Assembly (NCBI RefSeq): GCF_007678255.1
Contig: NZ_VEED01000008.1
Location: forward strand, 1-64,000
Reading direction: 5' to 3'
DNA: 64,000 bases
From: Bacillus sp. X1(2014)
GTDB lineage: Bacteria; Bacillota; Bacilli; Bacillales_B; DSM-18226
A program made the position numbers and the translations under genes. Numbering within the stretch: the first letter of the stretch is position 1; each line of letters starts with the position of its first letter. Under the pieces are notes generated by a model. It searched no databases, was not told where the DNA came from, and saw only the letters and a list, made by a program, of their open reading frames with translations. Below are positions 47,146-55,594 of the stretch, one piece after another.

Positions 47146-48372
47146 TTAAATAGTGTGTTTAACTAGCTTCGGATGGCGATGCATGGAAACAAACAGGATG
47201 ATCCCGCTTAGTATTAATAATGCACTGGTGCAGATAAAAACTGCTGAGAATCCAAAGTATCCAGAGATAAATCCACCCAGCATTGGTCCGATAATATTTC
47301 CTAGAAATCTTAAACTCGTATTGTAGCCGAGAACTTCGCCTTGCATGGTAAGCGGTGCTTCCTGGCGAATGTAGGCAACCCTGACAGGAATAATGCCACC
47401 AATCGTGACACCAAGAGCAATTCGGATGATAACAAGCTGCCAAAAATTAGTGACCGCTGCACCCGGCAGGTAGACGATTCCTGCCAGGAAAAGAAGAATG
47501 ATCAGAATCTTAATATAGCCGTACTTATCGGCAATCTTTCCCCAATTACGGGACATTAATAAATTGCCAAGTCCGGCAGCAGAAAAGGCAATTCCTGAAT
47601 AAAAGGAAACATTTTCTGGTCCATGCAGGTCGCTAACGAATAATGATAAAATTGGCTGGATGCTGAAATGGGCAACCTGTACAAGGGCAGAGATGAGCAG
47701 AACAGTTAATAAGACCGGATTTCGTAAAATATGTATAGCTACTTCTCTACTTGAATAATGGGCTTTTGTTCCTTTTTTTACTTCCATCATAAATTCCTTT
47801 GTGCCGATGACGAGCAGGGCGGATATGAAAATCGAAATGGATGTCCACTTAAACGTTATAGAGTAACCAAGCGAATCTGCAAGGATTCCACCCAGCATCG
47901 GTCCTAATAAAGACCCTGTAATACTGCCTGTTTGCAAAGTTCCAAGCACTCGTCCAGCAATCTCCTGTGGTGTTTGCGTAGAAATAAAAGCCTGTGACAT
48001 CGGAATAAAGCCTGAAAAGAAACCCATACAAAAACGAAGGAGCAGCAGCTGCCAAACAGAATGGACATAGCCCATAAGAAAAATGGAGAAGCCCATCCCT
48101 AATCCGCAAATGATAAGAATCTTTTTTCTTCCATAGCGATCTCCTATTCGACCCCAAATCGGCGAGAAGGTAAAGGCAGAAACAAACGTAATTCCAAACG
48201 TGATTCCAGACCAATGTTGGACATATTTTTCCGAGAAGTCCCCAAATGTCTCAATGTACAGCGAGATAAACGGCATAACCATCGTCATACTACCGGCAAC
48301 AAAGAAGTTCGCAAACCACATGATGATTAAATTACGTTTTGCACGTTTCTCTTGAGTCAATATAAATAACAC
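47146..48372 (-). CDS. MFS multidrug-type efflux transporter
   Basis: A 408-aa major facilitator with 12 membrane segments. The loop WGRIGDRYGRKKILI (about residues 73-87) is the canonical motif A of the DHA1 drug-exporter branch, with a second copy-like WGKIADKYG near 275. The annotated start GTG (48372) has AGAAAGAA directly upstream with poor spacing; a TTG at 48360 is an alternative. The substrate is unknown. Confidence 0.85.
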   Translation of the reverse strand: MLFILTQEKRAKRNLIIMWFANFFVAGSMTMVMPFISLYIETFGDFSEKYVQHWSGITFGITFVSAFTFSPIWGRIGDRYGRKKILIICGLGMGFSIFLMGYVHSVWQLLLLRFCMGFFSGFIPMSQAFISTQTPQEIAGRVLGTLQTGSITGSLLGPMLGGILADSLGYSITFKWTSISIFISALLVIGTKEFMMEVKKGTKAHYSSREVAIHILRNPVLLTVLLISALVQVAHFSIQPILSLFVSDLHGPENVSFYSGIAFSAAGLGNLLMSRNWGKIADKYGYIKILIILLFLAGIVYLPGAAVTNFWQLVIIRIALGVTIGGIIPVRVAYIRQEAPLTMQGEVLGYNTSLRFLGNIIGPMLGGFISGYFGFSAVFICTSALLILSGIILFVSMHRHPKLVKHTI

Positions 48373-48535
48373 TTCTTTCTGAAATATATTTCGGTTTTCT
48401 AAATTTTATCATACCGAAATTTCTGATAATGATAAAGGATTATCCTATCGATTAAGTTGGGAAAAATCATTGCTAATATTCACTGACCTTGCCAGATAGA
48501 GAAAAATAACTTTATTATAAATATTCAAAACACTA

Positions 48536-48564
48536 TTGACAACTTGTTAATAGGAGACTAAAAT
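48536..48564 (+). promoter_or_regulatory. Sigma-A promoter of the SAM-riboswitch transcript
   Basis: TTGACA (48536-48541), 17-bp spacer, TAAAAT (48559-48564), about 30 bp before the riboswitch aptamer. Confidence 0.8.
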
Positions 48565-48594
48565 CTAATTTATTACTTAACAGAATAATACGTT

Positions 48595-48756
48595 CTCTTA
48601 TCAAGAGTGGCAGAGGGACTGGCCCGATGACGCCCAGCAACCGTTCCATTTGGAATTGGTGCTAAATCCTGCAAAACAATTTTTTGTTTTGAAAGATAAG
48701 AGAGGAGTAGTCCTTTAATTTGTGATGAAACCTCTCTTTTCTGGAGAGGTTTTTTA
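48595..48756 (+). promoter_or_regulatory. SAM-I (S-box) riboswitch with terminator
   Basis: Aptamer 48595-48702, closed by CTCTTATC / GATAAGAG, containing AAGAGTGGCAGAGGGA, CTGGCCCGATGA and GCCCAGCAACC, all standard S-box core blocks, plus GGTGCTAAATCC. The expression platform ends in a terminator AACCTCTC / GAGAGGTT with a T-run (48729-48756). High SAM should switch off the downstream ABC transporter. Confidence 0.95.
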
Positions 48757-48760
48757 TTTT

Positions 48761-48944
48761 GGCTGTGTTAGAGGTTAATGTTGATTTTTAGCACTCTGTT
48801 GATTGTAGTGGAAGGCACGAAGACTCCTGCGGGAGTACGGGGCAGGAGAGACCCCGCAGGAGCAAAGCGACGAGGAGGCTGCCCGGCACGCCCGCGAACC
48901 GCTCGTGCCTGGAACGGAAATCAACAGACAAGTTTAACACAGCC
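48761..48944 (+). mobile_element. MITE-like element, copy B (184 bp)
   Basis: Starts GGCTGTGTTAGAGG, ends AAGTTTAACACAGCC; perfect 8-bp target duplication TTTATTTT at 48753-48760 and 48945-48952. It lies in the T-tract of the SAM riboswitch terminator and therefore in the leader of the transporter mRNA. The core is about 85-90% alike to copies A and D by eye, with differences in its right third (GAACCGCTCGTGCC). Confidence 0.9.
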
Positions 48945-49021
48945 TTTATTTTAATAAAAACCAACTTATCCAATAGGAGTAATGGGATATTGATAAGAAT
49001 CAAAAAGGGGGAGTTATTAAA

Positions 49022-50131
49022 ATGAAAAGAAATATCTTAAAGAGTACGCTTGTATCAGCTTTGGCAGCCACACTTTTACTGACAGGCTGTGCATCAGGGG
49101 AAGAAACAAAACAAGCAAGCGGTAAAAAGGTTACACTTGAAGGGGTACCGGAAAAATTTACGAATGGGGACCAACTGAAAATTAAGGTTATTCGTAAAAT
49201 TGGCGGAGATGATCATACTGCTCAATTCTTAGCTGGTGCTAAAGAAGAGGGAGAAGCTCTAGGCTTTAAAGTAGACGTATTTACAGCAAATGGTGACACG
49301 GCAAAGTTCCATGATGCCATTAATCAAGCGTTAGACCAAGATTATGATGGATTTATCATTTCTCATGGTGATGATGAGGCGACTGTTAATGATGTAAAAA
49401 AGATTGTTGAAAAAGGAAAAAGTGTTGTTACATTTGATTCCAATCCGAATATAGCGAATGTCGAAGGAGTAACACTAACTTCCCAGGATGATGAAGCGTT
49501 AGCAACATTGGCCCTCGACCAACTAGTAAAGAATACAAATGGTAAGGGGAATATTGCCTACCTATGGGTAGACGGTTTTCCTGCCATGGTTAGACGTAAT
49601 AAGGTTTATCAAGATGTGCTTTCAAAAAATCCTGGACTTAAAGAAGTAGAACGCTTTGGTGTAGCAGCTGCAGATACAAGTGTTCAAACACAGAATGCTG
49701 TTGCAGCGATGTTAAATAAATATCCAAAAGGCAAACTGGATGCCATTTTTGCAACATGGGATGCTTTTGCTATTGGTGCAGCGCGTGCGCTGAAAGAAGC
49801 GGGCCGTGAAGAAGTGAAAATCTATGGTATTGATGTTTCCAACGCGGATCTGCAAGAAATACAAAGAAAAGGCAGTGCATGGACAAATACAGCGGCGGTC
49901 GATCCTAAACTAATCGGTGCTGTTGATATGAGGATCCTTGCGAAGAAACTTGCAGGTGAAGAAACACCTCAGACCTTTGATTTAGAAGCATCACTTGTTT
50001 CACAAGATATTCTTCAAAAGTCTAAAGACCCTGTAAACATGGTAAACCTTGCAAAAATTATCCCAGGCTGGGGGCAATCGACTGCATTTGAAGAGGATTG
50101 GATCAAGACATTAAAGAACCATTATAAATAA
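49022..50131 (+). CDS. Sugar-type ABC transporter substrate-binding lipoprotein
   Basis: RbsB-like (family 2) solute-binding lipoprotein, 369 aa. Signal peptide with lipobox LTGC (Cys23). The QFLAGAKEEGEALGFKVDVF and DYDGFIISHGDD segments and the FGVAAADTSVQTQNAVAAML region follow the periplasmic ribose-binding fold. It stands first in a three-gene operon behind a SAM-I riboswitch, so the ligand is probably a methionine-related sugar such as methylthioribose or a related nucleoside, by inference. An intercistronic hairpin follows the gene. Confidence 0.9.
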   Translation: MKRNILKSTLVSALAATLLLTGCASGEETKQASGKKVTLEGVPEKFTNGDQLKIKVIRKIGGDDHTAQFLAGAKEEGEALGFKVDVFTANGDTAKFHDAINQALDQDYDGFIISHGDDEATVNDVKKIVEKGKSVVTFDSNPNIANVEGVTLTSQDDEALATLALDQLVKNTNGKGNIAYLWVDGFPAMVRRNKVYQDVLSKNPGLKEVERFGVAAADTSVQTQNAVAAMLNKYPKGKLDAIFATWDAFAIGAARALKEAGREEVKIYGIDVSNADLQEIQRKGSAWTNTAAVDPKLIGAVDMRILAKKLAGEETPQTFDLEASLVSQDILQKSKDPVNMVNLAKIIPGWGQSTAFEEDWIKTLKNHYK

Positions 50132-50145
50132 TAGTCGATTACAAG

Positions 50146-50178
50146 ACACTCTCTTTTTCAATAGATTAAGAGAGTGTT
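50146..50178 (+). terminator. Intercistronic hairpin after the binding-protein gene
   Basis: Perfect 10-bp stem ACACTCTCTT / AAGAGAGTGT followed by TTGC. Likely a weak terminator or stabiliser lowering downstream expression. Confidence 0.65.
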
Positions 50179-50199
50179 TGCTTACGGAGGTGGAATTTA

Positions 50200-51702
50200 A
50201 TGAGCGCAACATTGGAGATGAAGAACATCTCGATAGAATTTCCGGGAGTGAAAGCACTGAATCAAGTTGATTTTTCAATGAAAACTGGGGAAATTCAGGC
50301 CTTGATTGGGGCAAATGGCGCAGGGAAATCAACATTAATGAAGGTTCTCTCCGGTGCTTATGACCACTATACCGGTGAAATCTGGTTCGATGGGCAAAAT
50401 CTGAAGATTCGTTCACCGAAAAATGCACAGGACGCTGGAATACAAATTGTTTATCAAGAGGTAGATACCGCACTCATTCCTTATTTAACAGTTGCTGAAA
50501 ATATTTTGCTGCTCGATACCGTCCACAATATGGGAAGAAAGCATTGGATGAAATGGAAGAACCTTCATCAAAAAGCAGCGGAAATATTAGCGAATATGAA
50601 TATTTTCCTTTCAACGAAGAAACTTGTCAGTGAGTTAACATTAGCGGAAAAACAAATGATTTTAATCGCAAGGGCGGTTTCAAATCAATGTAAATTTCTT
50701 ATCTTAGATGAGCCGACTGCACCCTTGAGTCATACCGAAACGACCGAATTATTTAGGATTGTTCGTGATTTAAAAGAAAAAGATGTAGGTGTAATCTTTA
50801 TTTCCCATCGCTTGCCAGAGATTTTTGAAATCTGTGATGAAGTGACCGTCATGAGGAACGGTGAATTTGTTGCAAGAAAGAAGATTGTTGATACCACTTC
50901 TGACAAAGTGGTTGAGTATATGCTGGGGAAAAAATTGGAAGAACAGTTCCCCGTGAAGAACAATCAAATTGGAAATACGGTCCTGGAAGTGAATGGTTTA
51001 TCTGATCAAGGAAAAATAAAGGATTTACATATTCATGTAAAAGCAGGGGAAATCATTGGAATTGCTGGGCTGGTCGGTGCTGGAAAAACAGAATTGTGCA
51101 AAGCGTTATTTGGTTCCGAAAAACTAGCGGCAGGAGAGGTCATTCTTAATGGGCACACATTAAAATTAAAAAGCCCTTATGATGCAGTTAAGAAAGGAAT
51201 TGCTCTAGTTCCGGAAGAACGGAGAAAAGAAGGAATTCTTGTACTAGAATCTGTTGAAACCAATTTAACGGCGGCGAATTTAGGGGATTTCACAAAGGTG
51301 TTTAGCTTTTTAAATCGTAAAAAGGAAAAAGAGACTGCTAAGCAATTGGTCCGCCGACTAGGTATTAAAACACCATCAGAAGAAACAAAAGTTCAGAATC
51401 TTTCCGGGGGAAATCAGCAAAAAGTGGCAATTGGTAAATGGCTCGTAGCTGAAGCTGATGTATATATTTTTGATGAACCCACCAAAGGTGTCGATGTTGG
51501 CGCAAAGAAAGATATCTTTGAGTTAATCGCTGAACTGGCCAACAGAGGCAAAGCTATTATTTATGCTTCTTCCGAGCTTTCGGAGATTATTGGGATTACC
51601 GATCGGGTGTATGTTTTGTATGATGGAAAGCCCGTTAAGGAAGTTGAAACGAATCAAACCAACGAAGAAGAATTATTATTTTATTCAACAGGGGGCAGAT
51701 AG
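50200..51702 (+). CDS. Sugar-type ABC transporter ATPase (RbsA-like)
   Basis: Double-ABC ATPase, 500 aa. First domain: Walker A GANGAGKST (about 37-45) and Walker B FLILDEPTAPL, with a degenerate signature (SELTLAEKQ). Second domain: a divergent Walker A GLVGAGKTE (about 287-295) and an intact signature NLSGGNQQKVAIGKWL (about 403). This asymmetric pattern is typical of RbsA/MglA-type ATPases. The stop codon lies 1 bp from the permease start. Confidence 0.93.
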   Translation: MSATLEMKNISIEFPGVKALNQVDFSMKTGEIQALIGANGAGKSTLMKVLSGAYDHYTGEIWFDGQNLKIRSPKNAQDAGIQIVYQEVDTALIPYLTVAENILLLDTVHNMGRKHWMKWKNLHQKAAEILANMNIFLSTKKLVSELTLAEKQMILIARAVSNQCKFLILDEPTAPLSHTETTELFRIVRDLKEKDVGVIFISHRLPEIFEICDEVTVMRNGEFVARKKIVDTTSDKVVEYMLGKKLEEQFPVKNNQIGNTVLEVNGLSDQGKIKDLHIHVKAGEIIGIAGLVGAGKTELCKALFGSEKLAAGEVILNGHTLKLKSPYDAVKKGIALVPEERRKEGILVLESVETNLTAANLGDFTKVFSFLNRKKEKETAKQLVRRLGIKTPSEETKVQNLSGGNQQKVAIGKWLVAEADVYIFDEPTKGVDVGAKKDIFELIAELANRGKAIIYASSELSEIIGITDRVYVLYDGKPVKEVETNQTNEEELLFYSTGGR

Positions 51703-51703
51703 A

Positions 51704-52708
51704 ATGGAAGCAAATATCGCAGCAAAAAAGCAGGAAGCCCCTGCCAAAAAAGTCTTTGAGTTATTCCACTTTTTATATAAGTATGGAACGATTATTACGA
51801 TTCTTGCACTTATTATTATCTTTTCAGTTGCCAATCCTACCTTTATTCAAGGCAGCAATATCATTAATATCTTACGTTCCATCTCAATTGTAACAATCAT
51901 AGCTATTGGGATTACCATATCTTTGTCCGTAGATGGTTTTGATTTATCGGTAGGGTCGGTTGCTTCCTTATCAAACGCTATTGTCATTTCGATGTTTGTT
52001 TGGTTTTCACAAAACACACTGGTAGCAATCATTTCTGCAATTGCAGCATCATTGGTTGTCGGTGCCTTAAACTCATTTATGATCGTGAAGTTAAGAATTC
52101 CAGACATGCTGATGACGCTGGCAACCATGTTCATCATCCAAGGGATGGCACTGACCTATACAAAAGGAGCAACCGTTTCACAAAATATGGTTATGCCTGA
52201 TGGTTCAATGGCGACAGGTCTGATCAGTCCATTTTTTACAAAAATCGGCGAGGTTCCATGGATCATCATTATTATGGCAATCACGGTGATTCTCGTGCAT
52301 ATCTTTTTGAATTATACAAAACATGGCCGCTATATGTATGTGATTGGTGGGAATAAAGAAGCGGCCAGACTTTCAGGGATTCCTGTCAATAAGTATAAAG
52401 TGGCTGCGTACCTACTTTCGGCATTGTTTGCTTCTATTGGAGGGATTGTACTGGCTTCAAGGGTGTTAACATCAGAAATTAACTCTGGTGCTCCTTACTT
52501 AATGGATTCAGTTGCCGCTGCATATATTGGCTTTTCTGTACTGGGAGCGGGGAAGGCCAATGCATTTGGAACATTTGTAGGAGCCGTACTGATTGGGATC
52601 CTGCAAAACGGACTCGTGATGATGTCGGTGCCGTATTATGCGATGGATATTGTTAAAGGCACCGTCTTGGCCTTTGCATTAGCGATTACTTATTATAAGC
52701 AAAAATAA
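51704..52708 (+). CDS. Sugar-type ABC transporter permease (RbsC-like)
   Basis: Membrane permease of the BPD_transp_2 family, 334 aa with 8-10 hydrophobic segments; GIGITISLSVDGFDLSVGSVAS (about residues 67-88) and GGNKEAARLSGIPV (about 215-228) are the family's conserved loops. The start at 51704 with GGGGGCAG upstream is chosen over the longer frame to 51563, which would overlap most of the ATPase tail. Last gene of the SAM-controlled operon. Confidence 0.93.
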   Translation: MEANIAAKKQEAPAKKVFELFHFLYKYGTIITILALIIIFSVANPTFIQGSNIINILRSISIVTIIAIGITISLSVDGFDLSVGSVASLSNAIVISMFVWFSQNTLVAIISAIAASLVVGALNSFMIVKLRIPDMLMTLATMFIIQGMALTYTKGATVSQNMVMPDGSMATGLISPFFTKIGEVPWIIIIMAITVILVHIFLNYTKHGRYMYVIGGNKEAARLSGIPVNKYKVAAYLLSALFASIGGIVLASRVLTSEINSGAPYLMDSVAAAYIGFSVLGAGKANAFGTFVGAVLIGILQNGLVMMSVPYYAMDIVKGTVLAFALAITYYKQK

Positions 52709-52723
52709 CTAATAGAGAATTTG

Positions 52724-52760
52724 AAGCCTATTCACCATTGTGGATAGGCCTTATTTTTTT
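52724..52760 (+). terminator. Terminator of the SAM-controlled ABC operon
   Basis: GCCTATTCAC / GTGGATAGGC stem followed by CTTATTTTTTT. Confidence 0.8.
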
Positions 52761-52768
52761 GAAGGAAG

Positions 52769-52978
52769 ATGAAGACACATCCCTTTTGAAAACTAGAAAA
52801 AGTTGTTATCAAAAAAGCGATGAAGACCCAATCCTTTCATGAAGACTAGAAGAAATTGTCATCAAAAAGGCGATGAGGACCAAATCCCTTTTGAAGACTA
52901 GAAAAGTTGTCCTCATAAAGGCAATGAAGACCCAATTCCTTTGAAAAACTAACGAAAGTAATCATCATAATGAAAAAG
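52769..52978 (+). repeat. Four ~52-bp imperfect tandem repeats
   Basis: Units begin GATGAAGAC or a variant at 52769, 52819, 52872 and 52923, each followed by AATCC(T)TTT..GAAGACTAGA and a TTGTC/TATCA segment. They fill the gap between the ABC operon and frlB; after them 52979-53040 holds a CCACCTTCC / GGAAGGTGG hairpin. No convincing coding sequence. Confidence 0.75.
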
Positions 52979-53047
52979 CTGGCCACCTTCCATGACGGAA
53001 GGTGGTTCTGTGTCGAGAAATGTCGTTTCATTTTTCTGAAAATTGCA

Positions 53048-53103
53048 TTGACTAGAGTCTAAAGATATAGTAATTTATATATAACAATATATAACGTTAT
53101 ATA
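53048..53103 (+). promoter_or_regulatory. frlB promoter and FrlR-type operator
   Basis: TTGACT (53048-53053), 17-bp spacer, TAATTT (53071-53076). Just after the predicted start, a perfect 16-bp palindrome TATATAACGTTATATA (53088-53103) lies in a run of TATATAAC repeats, suited to binding a GntR/HutC dimer. A related palindrome is found before frlR. Confidence 0.65.
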
Positions 53104-53173
53104 AAGTTGTATATTGTTTAAAGGGTTTATTGGTGTTCATTCACTAAAATATTTTATCAGGGAGGCAACAAAA

Positions 53174-54163
53174 ATGACGACTGAATTAGTAGTTGACGTT
53201 AAAAATCAAGTGCAACAAGCTTTAGCAGAGGTGGAAAAAAGAGAGATTACTAACGTATTCTTTGTAGCATGCGGAGGCTCTTCTGCAATCATGTATCCAA
53301 GTAAGTATGTCATTGACCGTGAAGCGAAAGTTCTTGATTCCCACCTGTATAGTGCAAATGAATTTATCCATCGCAATCATGCGAAACTTGGAAGCGGTTC
53401 CTTGGTTATCCTGTGCTCTCATTCAGGTACCACACCAGAAACAGTAGAAGCAGCAAAATTTGCTAGATCAAAAGGGGCATTGGCTGTTTCTTTAACAAAT
53501 GAGGAAGGATCACCATTGGCACAAGCTTCAGATGTCGTATTGAAGTATCAATGGGGCGAAAAAGCAAGCGCTTTCACAACTAATTATTCCGTCCTATATC
53601 AACTAGTATTTGGTGTCCTAAAAGTAGTTGAAAATAATGAAAAAGTTAATTTAGTAGAAGAAAGCCTCGAGAACCTACAAAATGTTTACGAAAAAGCAGC
53701 AGCACTCTATCAATCAAAAGCTGAAGCATTTGGACAACAATATAAAGATGAAAAAATTATCTATACAATGGCGAGCGGTGCAAATTATGGTGTTGCCTAC
53801 TCTTATGCAATTTGTATCCTCATGGAAATGCAATGGGTTCATTCACATGCCATTCACGCAGGTGAATACTTCCATGGACCATTTGAAATTATTGATGAAG
53901 AAACACCTTTCATTATTCTGCTTGGTTTAGACGAAACAAGATATTTAGAAGAAAGAGCATTAGAATTCTCTAAGCGTTATGGCAAGAAATTAGTTGTCCT
54001 TGATGCAAAAGACTTTGATTTCACAGGTGTAGCAGAGGAAGTACAAGGATACATTGCTCCATTAGTCTTAAATTACGTTTTAAGGAAATATGCGGATCAG
54101 CTGGCTGAAGCACGAAATCACCCGCTATCAAAAAGAAGATATATGTGGACAGTTGAATACTAA
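53174..54163 (+). CDS. frlB: Fructosamine deglycase (SIS domain)
   Basis: Deglycase that splits fructosamine 6-phosphates (Amadori products) into glucose 6-phosphate and the free amine or amino acid. Two SIS subdomains: VFFVACGGSSAIMYPSKY (about residues 24-41), CSHSGTTPETVEAAKFA (about 80-96) and the second IIYTMASGANYGVAYSYA. Start at 53174 (MTTELV) backed by AGGGAGG; the 60-nt upstream extension has none. 329 aa. Order frlB-O-N-M-D matches the B. subtilis operon. Confidence 0.9.
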   Translation: MTTELVVDVKNQVQQALAEVEKREITNVFFVACGGSSAIMYPSKYVIDREAKVLDSHLYSANEFIHRNHAKLGSGSLVILCSHSGTTPETVEAAKFARSKGALAVSLTNEEGSPLAQASDVVLKYQWGEKASAFTTNYSVLYQLVFGVLKVVENNEKVNLVEESLENLQNVYEKAAALYQSKAEAFGQQYKDEKIIYTMASGANYGVAYSYAICILMEMQWVHSHAIHAGEYFHGPFEIIDEETPFIILLGLDETRYLEERALEFSKRYGKKLVVLDAKDFDFTGVAEEVQGYIAPLVLNYVLRKYADQLAEARNHPLSKRRYMWTVEY

Positions 54164-54229
54164 ACCAAGGTTAACTTGTTAAAATCCGCTACTTTATCAT
54201 AGAAACGGATCTTCTGGAGGGGAAAATTA

Positions 54230-55519
54230 ATGAAGAAGTTATTGATTTTAAGTATTATTTCTATCCTTTTTCTATCCTTTTTTGCTGGCTGTTCTAAGAG
54301 TTCTAGTTCAACGAATGGAAAAGATGTCGTTGAGCTTAAATTCTTCCACCGCTGGCCCAATCAACCTAAAAAGCAATACTTTGAAAAGGCTGTGGCAGAG
54401 TTTGAAAAGGCACATCCAAATATTAAAATTAAAACAGAAGCCGTATTAAACGATTCTTATAAAGAAAAGATTCGCGTGGTTTTAGGCTCAAGTACCCCTC
54501 CAGATGTATTCTTTTCTTGGAGCGGAGAATTTGCTTATAACTTCGCACGTCAGGGACAATCACTAGATTTAACTAATTATGTTAATGAAGATAAAACTTG
54601 GTCGGATCAAATTATTGCCTCCCAGTTTAACGCGTTCACATTAGATAGTAAAATTTATGGGATTCCATGGTCCACTGATGGTAAAGCATTCTTTTATAAT
54701 AAGAAAATTTTCAAAGATTTAAATCTTGAGGTTCCGACAACATGGTCCCAGCTAATTGATGTCTCTAAAAAGGTAAAGGCCGCTGGACTGACTCCAATCA
54801 CTTTTGGTAGTAAAGCACCTTGGACGATTTCCCATTATATTGGAACATTGAATCAATTAATGGTCCCGCAGGACGTTCTTACGAAAGACTATGATCCAAA
54901 AAATCCGGAGGGTGATTATTCGCACCCAGGTTATGTAAAGGCATTAGAAAAGTTCATGGAGCTTAAGTCTTACTTCAATAAAGGCGTAAACTCTGTCGAC
55001 CATGAATATTCTCGTGAGTTATTTAATAGTGGTAAAGCAGCAATTGGTTTCTTCCAACTTGCAGAAATTGGGTTAATTGAACCATCATTAAAAGAAGATT
55101 TAGGTGTATTTAATGTACCAGGCGTAGAAGGCGGAGAAGGAAATGCCAACTCCATCACAGCAGCACCAGAAGGAATTATGATTTCTTCTAAAACAAAGCA
55201 TCCGAAAGAAGCAATGGAATTTGTTAAATTCTTAACTTCAAAGGAAAAAGGTACAGAACAATTAAAAGAAGTTAGTGAATACAGTGCAGTTAAAGGAACA
55301 ACAACTGAAGCGAATGCATCTAAACTTCAGCAAGATGCAATCAATTTAATTGTTAATGCTGAGCAGACGTATTTATGGTTTGATACAGCAGTAGATATTA
55401 AAATTGTCGATGCATATTTAAATGGGACTCAACTAATGTTAGACGGAAAGAAAAGTCCAGAAGATGTAATGAAAGATGTCAGAGCAGCAGCAAAAGAAGT
55501 GAAGGCGTCTGCAAAATAA
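54230..55519 (+). CDS. frlO: Fructosamine ABC transporter binding lipoprotein
   Basis: Family 1 (MalE-like) solute-binding lipoprotein, 429 aa. Lipobox FAGC (Cys21), then ELKFFHRWPNQPKKQYFEKAV (residues ~35-55) and PDVFFSWSGEF. It delivers fructoselysine-type amino-sugars to FrlN-FrlM. The operon has no ATPase; in B. subtilis the shared MsmX ATPase energises this importer, which is probably so here too. A hairpin terminator-like structure follows the gene. Confidence 0.87.
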   Translation: MKKLLILSIISILFLSFFAGCSKSSSSTNGKDVVELKFFHRWPNQPKKQYFEKAVAEFEKAHPNIKIKTEAVLNDSYKEKIRVVLGSSTPPDVFFSWSGEFAYNFARQGQSLDLTNYVNEDKTWSDQIIASQFNAFTLDSKIYGIPWSTDGKAFFYNKKIFKDLNLEVPTTWSQLIDVSKKVKAAGLTPITFGSKAPWTISHYIGTLNQLMVPQDVLTKDYDPKNPEGDYSHPGYVKALEKFMELKSYFNKGVNSVDHEYSRELFNSGKAAIGFFQLAEIGLIEPSLKEDLGVFNVPGVEGGEGNANSITAAPEGIMISSKTKHPKEAMEFVKFLTSKEKGTEQLKEVSEYSAVKGTTTEANASKLQQDAINLIVNAEQTYLWFDTAVDIKIVDAYLNGTQLMLDGKKSPEDVMKDVRAAAKEVKASAK

Positions 55520-55530
55520 TAGGAAGCCAG

Positions 55531-55562
55531 AAAGGTGGTTGCAAGTTGACCACCTTTTTTCC
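55531..55562 (+). terminator. Intercistronic terminator-like hairpin after frlO
   Basis: Perfect 9-bp stem AAAGGTGGT / ACCACCTTT followed by TTTCC, between frlO and frlN. Likely allows partial read-through so that the binding protein is made in excess. Confidence 0.7.
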
Positions 55563-55594
55563 AAAGATACGCCTTTTAAAAAAGGGGAGTTATT

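Noticed and set aside
52846..53031. 61-aa minus-strand ORF in the frlB upstream gap
   Set aside because: Lies in the ~52-bp tandem repeats and has repeated sequence with no ribosome binding site.
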